Shown in pieces: positions 23,256 through 35,714 of a DNA stretch of 64,000 nucleotides. The first letter of the stretch is position 1. Every line of letters starts with the position of its first letter. Under the pieces are notes generated by a model, which did no database searches, was not told the origin of the DNA, and saw nothing but the letters and a program-made list of their open reading frames with translations. A program made the translations under genes and the position numbers. The stretch is from NCBI GenBank assembly GCA_026168455.1, contig CM047427.1:65414162-65478161 (forward strand), given 5' to 3'. Origin of the DNA: Theocolax elegans (taxonomy: Eukaryota; Arthropoda; Insecta; Hymenoptera; Cerocephalidae).

Positions 23256-23986
23256 TTATCTTTTACTTTTACTAGCGATATTTCATTTGCAAAAAAAATG
23301 ATTTTCGGGAAATGAAGGAAAGCCAAAATTAACCGACAAAGTTTCATTTTTAACATTGCAAGTATATCTATATCATACAAATTTTGAATGTATATAGATA
23401 TACTTCAAATGCTTTACGTTGCGTTCTCCTTTAATATTTTTATATACTTATAAAATCTCGATAACGAGATTAATGAAATATAATATATTCGGTAAAAGTG
23501 TACTCTTTACATGAGCATTATTATCCGATTCTGCATTATCGTTCAGAAAAGCTTATACATATATCAAACCGCATATATATTTTTTCTTGAGAGATTGTTT
23601 TCGAGGAGAAATGCGTCCTTTAACGTATAGTACGAGATCCCGTATCGTGTCTCGTTTCTCGGAGCATCGGCACCTATACGAGCATGAATCTTTGACGAGA
23701 AACTAGTGGAAGGAGAAACGATCCGCGCAATCTCAAACGCAGATACCTCCAAGTTTTTCTCGCTTTTTTCTTCCTCCCCTTGTATTTCACCACTGAGAGT
23801 ACACACGCGTCCGCTCACCTACTTGCCGATTCATCAGAATTAATCTGGCGATGCGAGGGAAATTTTGGGATTTTCATTTTCTTACGCTTGCCAAGCAATT
23901 GTGTATGTATGTTGTATATAGTGTCGTTTCTTGAAAATGACTCCCCCTAGTATATACCAGGACCTTTATGCAAATTTATTACTTTA
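23256..23986 (+). repeat. Tandem duplication, copy A
   Basis: This block of about 731 bp is repeated immediately downstream (23987-24941). The two copies appear identical apart from four single-base differences in short homopolymers, each one base longer in copy B, and one block of about 220 bp present only in copy B. The junction is direct (…TTACTTTAT then TATCTTTTAC…). Inside is an inverted pair AAGTATATCTATAT / ATATAGATATACTT near 23359-23405. A perfect ATCTCG-ATAA-CGAGAT hairpin lies near 23456-23471. The 84-codon minus-strand frame within it is repeated exactly but has no domain. Confidence 0.9.
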
Positions 23987-24941
23987 TTATCTTTTACTTT
24001 TACTAGCGATATTTCATTTGCAAAAAAAATGATTTTCGGGAAATGAAAGGAAAAGCCAAAATTAACCGACAAAGTTTCATTTTTAACATTGCAAGTATAT
24101 CTATATCATACAAATTTTGAATGTATATAGATATACTTCAAATGCTTTACGTTGGCGTTCTCCTTTAATATTTTTATATACTTATAAAATCTCGATAACG
24201 AGATTAATGAAATATAATATATTCGGTAAAAGTGTACTCTTTACATGAGCATTATTATCCGATTCTGCATATATATTTATATTTTTAGATAAAGGTGTAA
24301 ATATTATTTTTATAATTTATTGTTTTTATTAAAAAACTTATTGTTTAATGATTTTGTAGCTTCAAAATTTGAGATGAGATAGGACTTTATAGAACTGAAT
24401 TTTCAGATAGGACTTTATAAAATTGTACTTCTGAGATAGGACTTTATAGAATTATAATTAAAATAGGATCTTATAAATTTTCTTTAAGATTTCGTTCAGA
24501 AAAGCTTATACATATATCAAACCGCATATATATTTTTTCTTGAGAGATTGTTTTCGAGGAGAAATGCGTCCTTTAACGTATAGTACGAGATCCCGTATCG
24601 TGTCTCGTTTCTCGGAGCATCGGCACCTATACGAGCATGAATCTTTGACGAGAAACTAGTGGAAGGAGAAACGATCCGCGCAATCTCAAACGCAGATACC
24701 TCCAAGTTTTTCTCGCTTTTTTCTTCCTCCCCTTGTATTTCACCACTGAGAGTACACACGCGTCCGCTCACCTACTTGCCGATTCATCAGAATTAATCTG
24801 GCGATGCGAGGGAAATTTTGGGATTTTCATTTTCTTACGCTTGCCAAGCCAATTGTGTATGTATGTTGTATATAGTGTCGTTTCTTGAAAATGACTCCCC
24901 CTAGTATATACCAGGACCTTTATGCAAATTTATTACTTTAT
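23987..24941 (+). repeat. Tandem duplication, copy B, with internal extra block
   Basis: This is the second copy of the unit starting at 23256. It carries an additional block of about 220 bp at 24271-24493, between GATTCTGCAT and CGTTCAGAAAAG, where copy A has only a TAT spacer. Outside that block I saw only one-base homopolymer-length differences (near 24046, 24051, 24154 and 24849) and no substitutions. The pattern fits either a very recent tandem duplication or two haplotypes placed in series by an assembler. Confidence 0.9.
24271..24493 (+). other. Extra block with 28-bp minisatellite, only in copy B
   Basis: This AT-rich insertion relative to copy A contains three good and one degenerate copies of a roughly 28-bp unit centred on AGATAGGACTTTATA. 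They start at about 24377, 24405, 24434 and 24461. It has no terminal inverted repeats and no obvious target-site duplication. Whether it was inserted into copy B or lost from copy A cannot be told from this window. Confidence 0.75.
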
Positions 24942-27120
24942 ATTTTATTAAGTCCGATTTGCCTTGTTGTGATATCTTTGGGGTGTAAAATTAATTTCGT
25001 ATTTTGGAGGGATGTTATATACGATTTATTTTTAACTGTACCTCTTGTTACGAATGGTACTCGATATTTACGACAACACGATACGGATATACATAGATAT
25101 ACGGATTCAATTATGATTAATTCAATAACATGCGATACAAAAGCGTTTTTCTAAGATACCGTTGTATTTATTATTTATATATAATGCAAATGTAACTTGT
25201 ACGTACATAATAAAATGAAACATTTAATTAAATATATTGCGCTGCCAAAGTTGAACTTTAGATTTAAAATAACCGTGACATCTACATGATTGTAGAAAAG
25301 AGATAGTATGGTAGTGCAGAGTTTTCCACTGTGGAAAATAGGAAAAAGTTCGTTGTCGAGGAAGCGAGAGCGCGAGAAAAAAAGATAGACAGAAAGGGGA
25401 CTCGACAAGCCATCCGTAGGAAAAGAAAAGCCGAGCCCTTTCGTTTCGAAGAACCAAAATATTTACCAACAGAAACTCGTAACCCAGTCATCCCGGATAA
25501 GATTCCACTTGTCCCGGTGGCGCGTGCGGTGCGGTGAAGCCCATTAAAATAAATCTTGCGCTCGGCTCCCTCGCATGCTGCATCTGTCCCCGGTTGCGCG
25601 ATGCGCCATCAACCACGCGGACCTCGGATGTCTGGGTAGTCGCTTCTTCCTCGATGTATCTTTTATATAAAGGCCAATCGATATTTTTACATAATTTAGT
25701 TGTCCAAACTCCCTCCCGTATAGCCAGTGTATCGCTACTTTTCTGGCCTAACGTAACCTCGCCCGTTTACTCTTCGACATTTTACTGCCGGTAGAATCTT
25801 TTAGTAACCTAGTGAACGTAACTACCTACACATTTTTCTTTATTAGAGCTCAGATATTAAGGTTCACAAAATTGGACGGAAAACCAGTGGGTTTAAAGAT
25901 TTTGCCGACTACATACGTATAAAATTTGTATAAAGTATTGGTAAAACGAAAATCAATGAACACCATCTATCTATGTTATGAATTATAATATCAAAAATTT
26001 ACTACCTATGAATATTTTTGTCCCCATAATCAATTACAATCTACATTTGTATTTTCAATTAAAATATTATTGTATCCACAATAGTTAATTACCATACAAA
26101 ATTGATAATGTTGTAGAGATATATTTGAACCATATTTGATACGACAATCTTCTAATCACAAGAATACACTTTTGTGATATAATGTACTGTACGTATTTGG
26201 CATACTACTAATAGACAACTTTTTTATGTAATGCAGTATCTTACAAAATGTACGATAGGTATCGTGCACCGACTTATTCTTAACAAAAGTTATTTTATTC
26301 AAAGTTTATTTACTTATACATAAATTATACTTTACATATTCGATGTAGAAGGAAACGAACGTAAACGATGCTGCTCTCTTTCACGTCCGTGTTTATTTCT
26401 TTCCTACTTTTTTTATCTCCTCAAATGTTTGTTTATGCTCCATCTATTTTACATTTTTACCCTTTTTTCGTATTTCGTAAGAGTTTTTCGTGTATGTACG
26501 CTTACAATCAGGAGTCTGCAATCAAGTCTTTATTTTTGTATGATGTGTATTGGATACACTAGAGATGCAAAATTATATCGATTTAATTACGTCGAACGTT
26601 TTGAAAGAGTAGAAGCATCTTATATTCAGTTTTACGATGCTTTAAAATATATTGGATGTGCAAATATTTACGTAACGCTTGAGATCCAATTATAGCTCGA
26701 AACGTTATTTAGTTCAAATAATTCATCAATTACAATACTTTGATAAACAATCGAAGTACGTAATAATTAATAAACTTTCAGTCACATAATTATATGAAGT
26801 ATATCAAAATTTAAAATCATACGTGTACATAAAATACTTGAACTAACTTCGAATCCTGTTTATTTTTCTACATATATGTGTATTAATATTAAGATAGCAA
26901 TAATACTTATAAACAATTGATTTTATTAAGTAAAAAAGTGCCAATTAAATACCATAATGTAAAAATATCGGGTAAGGACATATAAAACCAATGAAAACTA
27001 TATGCATGTACCTATAGGTATAGCAACCGTTAAACTAAATGATAAAACCTTGAAAATGACGATGACTATCTGGTAATGTAAGAAAGATCGATTATCTAGC
27101 GAAACTGAAAAGCGGCCATC
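24942..27120. other. Spacer with a CpG-richer patch at 25.3-25.8 kb
   Basis: The patch at about 25330-25790 has frames open on both strands (25331-25537 plus, 25224-25491 minus in several phases, 25534-25794 plus). The plus-strand peptide is K/R/E-rich from purine-rich DNA. There is no start codon with context and no domain. The remainder is AT-rich and empty. Confidence 0.45.
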
Positions 27121-28858
27121 ATAAAAGTCTCTTTTACCATGTGCTATACGGTAATATAACCAGAGATTGAAATCCGAGCTCGAGAGAAAGAGAAAGAGGA
27201 ACGATCTTCTTTATTACACACATTACGTTCGCTTTCGGTTGAAGTGACCCGCGTGCCTCGGATTTCCACTGTGTAGGGGAGGAAAACAAACGAATAATAA
27301 ACTCGGAGACTCGCTCAGAGATGAGCTTACTATTCTCTCCCTTTTTTCTCTGTTTTTTTAAACCCGGCTGTACAATTTCGTGCTCCTTTTTGGGCCACGT
27401 GCATAATACGTCGCATGCTCTTCGCCACGCGTTTCTGCATTGTCGCGTATCCTCGAAAATCGTGCAATCGGGTAAATACACGACATGCTTGCCGAATGAG
27501 TGCTTCATTACATAAATAAGAGATTAAACACTTGTTAAAAATAGGAAAATTATTAGCACATACAAAAACTTAACATATACCTGTATTAAATAACACACAT
27601 TAATAACAACACTTTTTTATTATTAAATTATTTTGCATTTAAGGTAAATTTGACAATAAAGCAATCAACAATAACTATTTGAAACAAGAGATTGGAATCA
27701 AAATTAATAATTATAATTAAATTTTTTAATATTTTCGATAAGTAACAAAATTTTAACTGCCAATTGTTTCTTCTAAAATACCTTCTATTATATAATATAT
27801 ATTATAATATTCGATACTTATATGTTTATATATAGTCTAGAAAATGATAAAATTAGTAAAGATAATATAAATAAACGTACTTGTTTAATTTATTTTGTTA
27901 AATATAATCAAAGGATCGAATTACCAAAACTTAATTATAATTATAAGGTAATAATATTAACGGCATGTTGAAAGCAGTTGTTATTATAGGTTTAAGCGCC
28001 CATATTTGCGTCGGACGCAATCGCGTTCTTTAATTACATGATTAAGTTACGATTTATTAGAGAAAATATATTATATCACGTATTATAGGAGATACAATTA
28101 AATTACGAAAATTATTTTCTATAAACATATATATTTGAACATTATAATATTAAGATGTATAAATAAATATTTTTAAAATATGTGGTTTTTGACAAAAAAA
28201 TAAATATTAATTACTATTTCTGTACAAAATCTTATTTTCTATATGTATGCAAGAAAATGAATAAGAGTAAAATACCTATCTCTATTGACGAAAATGAAAC
28301 TCGTTAACTGGGAGACATCGGAGTTTTTAACACGACGTACGCGCGTCTCAAAAATGGATGCATAATTAAAATGTAATTTTTAGGTTAAAGGGTACCAAAT
28401 GAGGGCGGAGTTGACTAACGAAGAGGGAAAAAATTGTGGGTGTCAAAACGACTTACACACAACCTGAAGTATCATATTTTCTTATAATAAAAGTGAGAAA
28501 AGATAAGTTGAGGTCATCGGAAAATAGACTTACAGTGTTAATTACGCGAGACTAGAACCGGTCATTAAACTTGTTACAGAAAGAAGTTTTATATCCATAT
28601 ATCTATATAGTTTGAAAAAATATTTTCTTCCTTTAAATAAAAATTTTTTTATAATATTATTTCGTTGATATTTCCATACATAATTAAATCATTATTTCAG
28701 TGTGGAAAAAGTTTATGAAGAGAAATTAGAATATACTTGAATAAGAATATTTTCTTTTATTGCGCAATAAAAGTTTTTTATTTATATACAAAATATATAC
28801 GTATTTCTATTTTAAATTAATGTCGTATTTTCCATATTCGTTAACACTTTTACACACT
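27121..28858. other. GC-richer patch then AT-rich spacer
   Basis: A CpG-richer patch spans about 27120-27520, with frames open on both strands over the same interval (27134-27508 minus, 27321-27515 plus); neither looks real. 27521-28858 is strongly AT-rich, with no recognisable feature apart from a slightly richer stretch near 28290-28560. Confidence 0.5.
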
Positions 28859-28860
28859 TA

Positions 28861-29077
28861 CACTGAGACAAAAATTTCTTTGATTTAATAAAATATCTTA
28901 TTAAATACAGACAATAAAATATTTACTTGAAATATGTGTCTTATTTGTCACAAATATCTGTTATTTATTTATAAAAAATGTTTCTCATTTTCATACATCT
29001 ATAATAGCTTCAACAAATATTTTATTGTTCTTATACTCAATAAAGAATTTTATTGATTCAAGTACATTTTTTTAGTG
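28861..29077. mobile_element. MITE with long terminal inverted repeats and TA target site
   Basis: The left arm beginning CACTGAGACAAAAATTTC and the right arm ending ACATTTTTTTAGTG are reverse complements over roughly 80 bp with substitutions and small gaps. The shared core AACAATAAAATATTT/GACAATAAAATATTT is well kept. TA flanks both ends (28859-28860 and 29078-29079), as expected for Tc1/mariner-type transposition (established knowledge). At 217 bp with no coding frame it is a non-autonomous foldback element. The arms leave a central gap of roughly 50-60 bp. No second copy was found in this window. Confidence 0.75.
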
Positions 29078-29079
29078 TA

Positions 29080-30380
29080 CGAAATACTTACGTGGGACTA
29101 ACTGATAGATGTTATACTAACAAGAAGTTATAACTGTTAGGTTTTAGTGAAATCACTAAAAAAATGATTATCCGCATTTTACTAATTTGCAGCATATTGG
29201 CAATTATATATAATCCTTGATTCAGAATATAAAGAGAGTTTAAATATTTAAAGAAAATATAAAATAAACGTAAAAATAAATAACATTAAATGTAAAAAAT
29301 TTATGAATTTAATATGTTCTTCAATTATGCTTGTATAGAAGTGCATAAGAGGTGGATTTAAAAATAATTCAATAAACTAAATTTCATACATTTCATAAAT
29401 CATAATTATTTTAATTCTATAAAAATGTATATGTCATAATGATCAACAGTATTTGAATTTACAATTACATTATTTTTGTTTCTCATTATGAAAATAATAC
29501 TCGTATAATGGATATTATACTCTGTACTCTAATTAAGACGTTACAATACATCCAAGCGATTACTTCGTGTAAATCCTTGGATCTACCATAATTGCTTTGT
29601 AGTAATACGTTATGCAGTGTTATTTATTTTTAGTTGCAAAAAAATATAATTAATGTAACTTTGCAAAATAAAAAGAAATGGTTTGCGGAACGAAATGAAG
29701 ATAACTTATTTTTGCGTCATAAAATATACTACTGTTATAATTTATAAAATTAAAAATTTTAATATATTTAAAAATTATTTATTTTTTTAAAATAATTATT
29801 TACATGATAATGAATGATTATATACCAAGACATAACCGTTTGGGTATATGAAAAATTATTTAATGGTATCTTCAATGTAAAATTCTTAAAATTTGTATCT
29901 TCTACGCAATTTATTAAAACGTTACACATGCAATACAAATAATTTAATAGACAAATCTTCATCAATGCAAATAATACTCGAAAAATTGAATCAATATAGC
30001 GCAGTAAATAATTTTGATACTGTTGCTTCTTATTGACACATTATTCTAACGAAATAATGGAAATTATATAGCAAGAAGCAATTTGAGATTTTAAAAATTA
30101 CATTTATATAAAATGATAAAATGGTAGACTTTAAGATATCTTTATAAAAATATCTGTATAAAAATGTAAATTTTTAAAAGATGGATATTTTTATATATTA
30201 CCGTGTGTTAAACTGTATCTAATAATTAACCGATCCTTCAATAGATCAATAATTAGATAATCCTATACATAAAATATGCTTTTATTAAGAAGAGAAAAAC
30301 TATTATAAAAATTATACATGTTATACAATTAACATTAATAACGTTGTATATTGAATCTCTTAATTGTTAATCTCGTTTCC
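29080..30380. other. AT-rich spacer, no gene seen
   Basis: Strongly AT-rich. The 65-codon minus-strand frame at 29768-29965 is AT-codon dominated. Nothing recognisable. Confidence 0.5.
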
Positions 30381-30897
30381 TCGAATATGATCAGGGAATC
30401 CCAAGAGCAAGGAAATTAGTGTCTTTATTCCATCAAGTAAACGAATCCCTCAGCAACCATTCGACTTGTAAAAGTTGATTTCGTTTTTTTGTCTCCCTCG
30501 TCTTACCCCGCGTTGATATACCTTTAATCTCGGTGGAGTTCTCACGGGAAAATTTCGTGGGAGATCGGCTCTAATTTTGCCTGGATAGTCTTGGTGGTTT
30601 TGCATTTTTTATACGAGTACGGTAGGGTCGATTCAATATTAAAACGCACCCGGCACCAGGTTCACCCGAATCATCGAAATCGTAGAAAACGCGCGGAGAG
30701 ATACGCGCGACCGAGTCGTAAATTGAATTGGAAATTACGCGCGGTTAGAGGCGTTAAATTACACTGTCACTCGCTTTAGATTTTCGGCCTTTGGCACATA
30801 CAATAGCTATTTTCGCAAACCTGTATGTACGTGACCTTCTCTTTTACTCGATTTGTACGGGTTGTATTGGTACAAGTATCTACAACTATATTATAGG

Positions 30898-30900
<3 letters not shown>
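30381..30900. other. CpG-richer patch
   Basis: A block of higher GC and CpG, including a 62-codon R/K/H-rich frame at 30591-30779 without a domain. It ends next to a long TA microsatellite. Confidence 0.4.

Positions 30901-30901
<1 letters not shown>

Positions 30902-30937
<36 letters not shown>
30902..30937. repeat. (AT)18 microsatellite
   Basis: The longest uninterrupted AT dinucleotide run in the window, likely highly variable in length. Confidence 0.9.
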
Positions 30938-30939
<2 letters not shown>

Positions 30940-30944
<5 letters not shown>

Positions 30945-33900
30945 ACTTCCGGAGTTAAAAGAATGTTTTCATTCTTTTCGACGACTATTGCTATTTATAA
31001 GGTTTTTGGTACCTGAATAAAGTTTCCTTAATTTAAATTGTTGATTCTGGTGTAGGTATAATCTATGGTACCGAACATATCGCGTATCTCGATGCAGTAT
31101 TTTGTCGAAATGCAAAAACGGTTGTAAAACAGTCAAGGACTAAATGAGTACCGGAACGGAAACCCCTTTTTCATTGGATTATAAATCTCAACAGAGAATT
31201 ATTTTAAAAGAATTTTCAGCGCTGAATTGAGAATAAATGATAAAACAAATAGTACACTGCACGTAATCTCTAATTCTATAAATATAAATGTGTTAAACGG
31301 TAATATAAGAAAAAAAAATAATGACTTTTATTATAATTATTTGCATCGGTAATGTGCCTATAATAAGCTTTATTAATGTACCATTGTTCGATAATCGGAT
31401 TATCCAGCTTTTCATCTGACTCATTTGTTATTTCATCATGAGGTTTGCACTCGTTGGGTTAGTAATTTTTTTAATTAGTATTTACCAGTATCAAAATTCT
31501 TGATTGCGTATTTTATTCCAAATTTGAGTAAATTTTGTAAACTTATGGTTTATAAACTTGATTCATTCGTATTTCCCCTGAAGACATATACCAACAATAT
31601 ACAAATGTTTTTCTATCTAATTGTTACTTGCTAACGTTTAGAGTTACATCTTAGTTAGCAGATCTACATAAAATCTCCTCAAATATTCTTTCACCTTTGA
31701 CCTTCCACTAAAAGTTAGAAAAATTTAAAACATCTGCTTTGCTCGGTTAATCTGAGTAATAGACATTAACTATATATAATTCTCTCTGCTCTGATCAAAT
31801 ATTTATTATACTTCTAAAATAAACTCTTTAAATGTGACATTGAAAAGTAGCTTCGAAGAGAAATTATCTTACCGTAAACTCTTTTAACTTACACTTGCGT
31901 GTTTGTTACTTTAATTTCCAGCATTGCTTATTCACCGAAGTTAAAGTAGTAGCAGTATTTTAAGTAAATAATATTTTGATTAAAATTTTAAACGGACTAT
32001 ATTACATAATGCTTAGCTGACATCAAACTATTTGAAAGATACGATATTTTATGAAACAAGTGGATTAGCATCATTCTCATATTTAATTCATGAGATTTTT
32101 TAATACAAAAGAATATGAATACATGATTTCAAGAAGGTTTTACCTCGTCCTATTTTTTGATAAAAGCCTAACACTGAAATTACATAGACATTTTAAATTT
32201 GTAAAAGTTAATATATATTTATATACACGTTATATTACCTAATAATATATTTAAAAAGGTAAACAAATTTATCTCCGAGAAGTTGCAACACATTCGGTGG
32301 TATATACCGCAAGTGAAAAAATTTTCCTATTTTCTCATTAGAATCATAGACATTCAGAGATACTCATATATACGTTTATATACTTTGAACGCAATGTTAG
32401 AAGTGGCGGTGAATCCGAATAATTCAGAAACGTTCATTGATTCGCTAATTAGTTCGTAAAAGAGACCGAGAGAGGAAGCTCAGACGATCACGTGGCAAAG
32501 TTTCACTTTTGTACGTCTCATCGTATCTCTTGTCGCAAAACTAAATAAGTTATGCGCCCAGCAAAGGAGACACGTATTATCGATTTACGTTTGCGTGTGC
32601 GCTCATTTTCCATCTATCCGTTCACTTTTCCACCGTCTACCTCTTTACGTTATATACACATCGTTTGAAGAATTTATACGTGTTTGTGACGAGTAATTTT
32701 AGAATTTTATGACTTCTGGGTTACGGTAAGTAATGGGCCTATATATCGTTTTTAACGATTTATAAATAGAAAACATATCTATATAGAAAGAGATGACGAA
32801 TCGCTAGAAGAATTTTCAATCCAATGTATATATGTTTATTTATGGTATAAATAATTAGTAAAAAAATAATATTTAACCTCATTAAACTTGGCGTTTTGAA
32901 TGATGCGTAGATTTAAAGATAAAACCCACTTTCAATATGTATATATACACGGAAGATTTATTAGACGTACTATAAGAATTTTAATTTAACATAAAGTAGT
33001 TGCACATCCACATTACGTTATTTTTATACTATTTTCTTATTATTTTTTCTTTTTTTATTAATACATCTTTACGCTTCGTGCTTGCATAAGCGCTCACTTA
33101 TTGCTTCGAGCTGCTGTCAAAGAGTTTCATTCATGGCAGTTTCACGTAAATGTTTCAACTAAGTCGATGAACCTTTATCTATTACTTGATGAGTAATTTT
33201 TCCGTTTACTTCTTGCACGATAAGTCTTCCATTACAATGAAAATATATATTAAAGAGCTTATGCTGCAGATTATTTAAAGAAATTGTACCACTCAATAAT
33301 AGTAATATTTAATCAATTATTATAAAACTTATTTACTTACTTGTATCGGTATTAATCGTAATCGTTGTATAAATCACTGTTAAGTATAAATAATAGTGGT
33401 GCGAACATGTACAATGTAGAGTTGAATTTTAATTGTATTTACTTGTATTTTATTTATTTTAAAGTAACGAACGAGTGCGATACAAAACCTACCACTCGAT
33501 GGAACAATGAAATTTGGGCCACCGTCCGCACAAAAGTAAAATAACAAAGGAAACTCACTGTTCCAGCTATCCGATAGAAAAAATTTTATTTAATGGAAAT
33601 CACTAAAAGATTAAATTGTACACTATACCTGTGTACATTTAAGCAATAATTTTGATTACCATGCACTTGACTGTACGTAATAACTGGTCGAACAGTAGTT
33701 TCTCTCATTCGCACATGACGCGTGAAATTTTGGTACCGCGGATTGTTGGAAAGTAAAAACATAGTCCGAAAGGTTAAAATAACGTATTTACGGAAATTGA
33801 ATAAATTTCAGCCTCGGTAGAATTAATCATTCTGTACGTACCGTACGTGACTTAATTTTCTTAAGAGTAGAATCGTATGAATCACGGTGGTAATCGAATT

Positions 33901-35280
33901 TATCGCGCGAATGAAAAGGAAGTCGCGAAGCGAATATTAACGAGTTCTTTGGGGGTGGTGGAAAACTAGTACGCGCGAACAATTAGTGTCGACCTTTGCG
34001 AGAACAAGAAAGAGCAAAAAAGCACATTGAAAAAATAAGTAGTCGTTCCCAGTGGTCGTCTTAACTCTGATTCGCGTCAAGAGACTATTTTCTTCACTTG
34101 TAACTCTCATTCCGTATAGGTATACCTAGTAAGTGTACCTTCAACTTGTGCAATCTTTATCTTTCGAACAGAGCCCTTACTTAATACGTTTAATTGTATA
34201 CCTAATGTAGAAAATGTAAGTTTTTCATTTATTTTCAAACTTTCTGTAATTTAATAATTTAAAATATTATTTGTTATTTTTAAAAATATTTTTTATAGTA
34301 TTGAATTATTTCGTTTTTTTTTGTACCTATATATCAATTTGAAAATAACTGTTTAAACTAAGAAACCATAGTTCTATACAACCAATTAATTTTGTTATTA
34401 TAATTTATCGATTATGTTACTTGTAATTACGCGTATGTAAACGCATAATTATATATTAATTATAATTGTATAATTACATTTTTTAATTATTATTTTCAAA
34501 ATTTTTATAATAAGATTTCTTTTTAAAACTCAGGGTAGATTTTGCATGAAATATTCAGGCGTACGCTTATGAAATGAAACGAGTTGAAGAATGACTTATT
34601 CATGGCATCAAAAATACGTTGAGCTTTACAGTGCATTAAATTATTTTAAGATGAGGCAATGATGTCTATATATGTATATCATTTGTTTAAAAAAATATTT
34701 TTACCTAAATATACTGAATAATTAATATATACTGAACAATGTAGTATCTATGCGAAAAGTGTTGTTTTTGCCAAGTGTGCAGAGTATAGTTGGTTATCTA
34801 ATTCTCAAACAATTCCATGTAGTACTGTATAAAAGAAAAATTTTCAATTGTGCCTACCGACGACTTCATCAAGTCAAAGATTGTGAGACTTATCGTGACA
34901 GGTTGCATAGTACTCGTCTTTTTTTAAGTATCCGAGATATATCTAAATGTGGATTGTTATAGATATTTCTGCATAATATATGCATCATTGTGTTTTAATT
35001 ATTATGGTTGCCATAACGTTGAAAAATGGAAGTTACTTATTTAGTTCTGACGGCCGGATTGATAATAGATTTACTTAAATAAGAATACTGACGAATTAAA
35101 AATACGTTTAGAGAGTCATTAGTTTAGGGACTATCCATGCCCGTTCATTTACATACGCTGATGCGTAATACTTTATTTAATTTTTATCTAGTAAATCACT
35201 AAATCAATACATGTATTTCGATTACATTATACACTAACGGATCATTATGTAGTTTCCGATTAAAATAAATAAAATTATAG
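30940..35280. other. AT-rich spacer with patches at 32.4-32.7 and 33.7-34.1 kb
   Basis: No supported gene. GC-richer patches occur at about 32400-32680 and 33680-34110. The 70-codon frame at 34750-34962 starts with ATG and has fairly balanced composition, but no domain or splice context supports it. Confidence 0.5.
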
Positions 35281-35288
35281 AATATTTT

Positions 35289-35321
35289 ATTGGCTAAAAG
35301 ATTTTTAAAAATTTAGCCAAT
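35289..35321. repeat. Hairpin with 10-bp perfect stem
   Basis: ATTGGCTAAA (35289-35298) and TTTAGCCAAT (35312-35321) are perfect complements, with partial A/T pairing continuing inward. Each stem end carries a CCAAT/ATTGG motif. Confidence 0.5.
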
Positions 35322-35522
35322 GATAACAGAATTAGAAATAGTCTGGTGAATAACTTTGGAACTACTGTTATCAGAGTATACGTTACTGCGCAATTTACTT
35401 AATACTTTGTTTTAAATATCTTAATAATTTGAATGTTCGTGCGTAAACGAAATAATCTAATAGCAAACGAGATCTGTAATTAAACGCATATAGCAATAAT
35501 AAAACTAATCGAATGATAATCA

Positions 35523-35714
35523 GGATATTTGACTTTCATTTGCCATTCGGAAGATAATGCTTATTTAGTGCCGTGTGAACATTTGATTACACTTTTGATG
35601 GGAATATACACTGTGCTTAAACTAATGAACAATGATTTTTCGAATCCAGGTGTTTACACTTTATCAATAGAAAATGCAAATAAAACAGTATTTCATGAAA
35701 TCATCCTTGTCTAA
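35523..35714 (+). other. Possible coding fragment, unidentified
   Basis: The open frame follows an AG (ATAATCAG at 35515-35522) without a good pyrimidine tract and runs to TAA at 35712-35714. Its amino-acid makeup is balanced for the region (for example CHSEDNAYLVPCEHL), and a donor-like CAG/GTGTTT occurs near 35649. There is no ATG at the start and no recognised family. It may be chance. Confidence 0.15.

Noticed and set aside
23564..24771. Two identical 84-codon minus-strand frames
   Set aside because: Their identity comes from the tandem DNA duplication, not from selection on protein. No domain or start context is seen.
30902..30937. Long AT run as a possible replication or transcription element
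   Set aside because: A plain dinucleotide microsatellite explains it; no flanking motif supports more.
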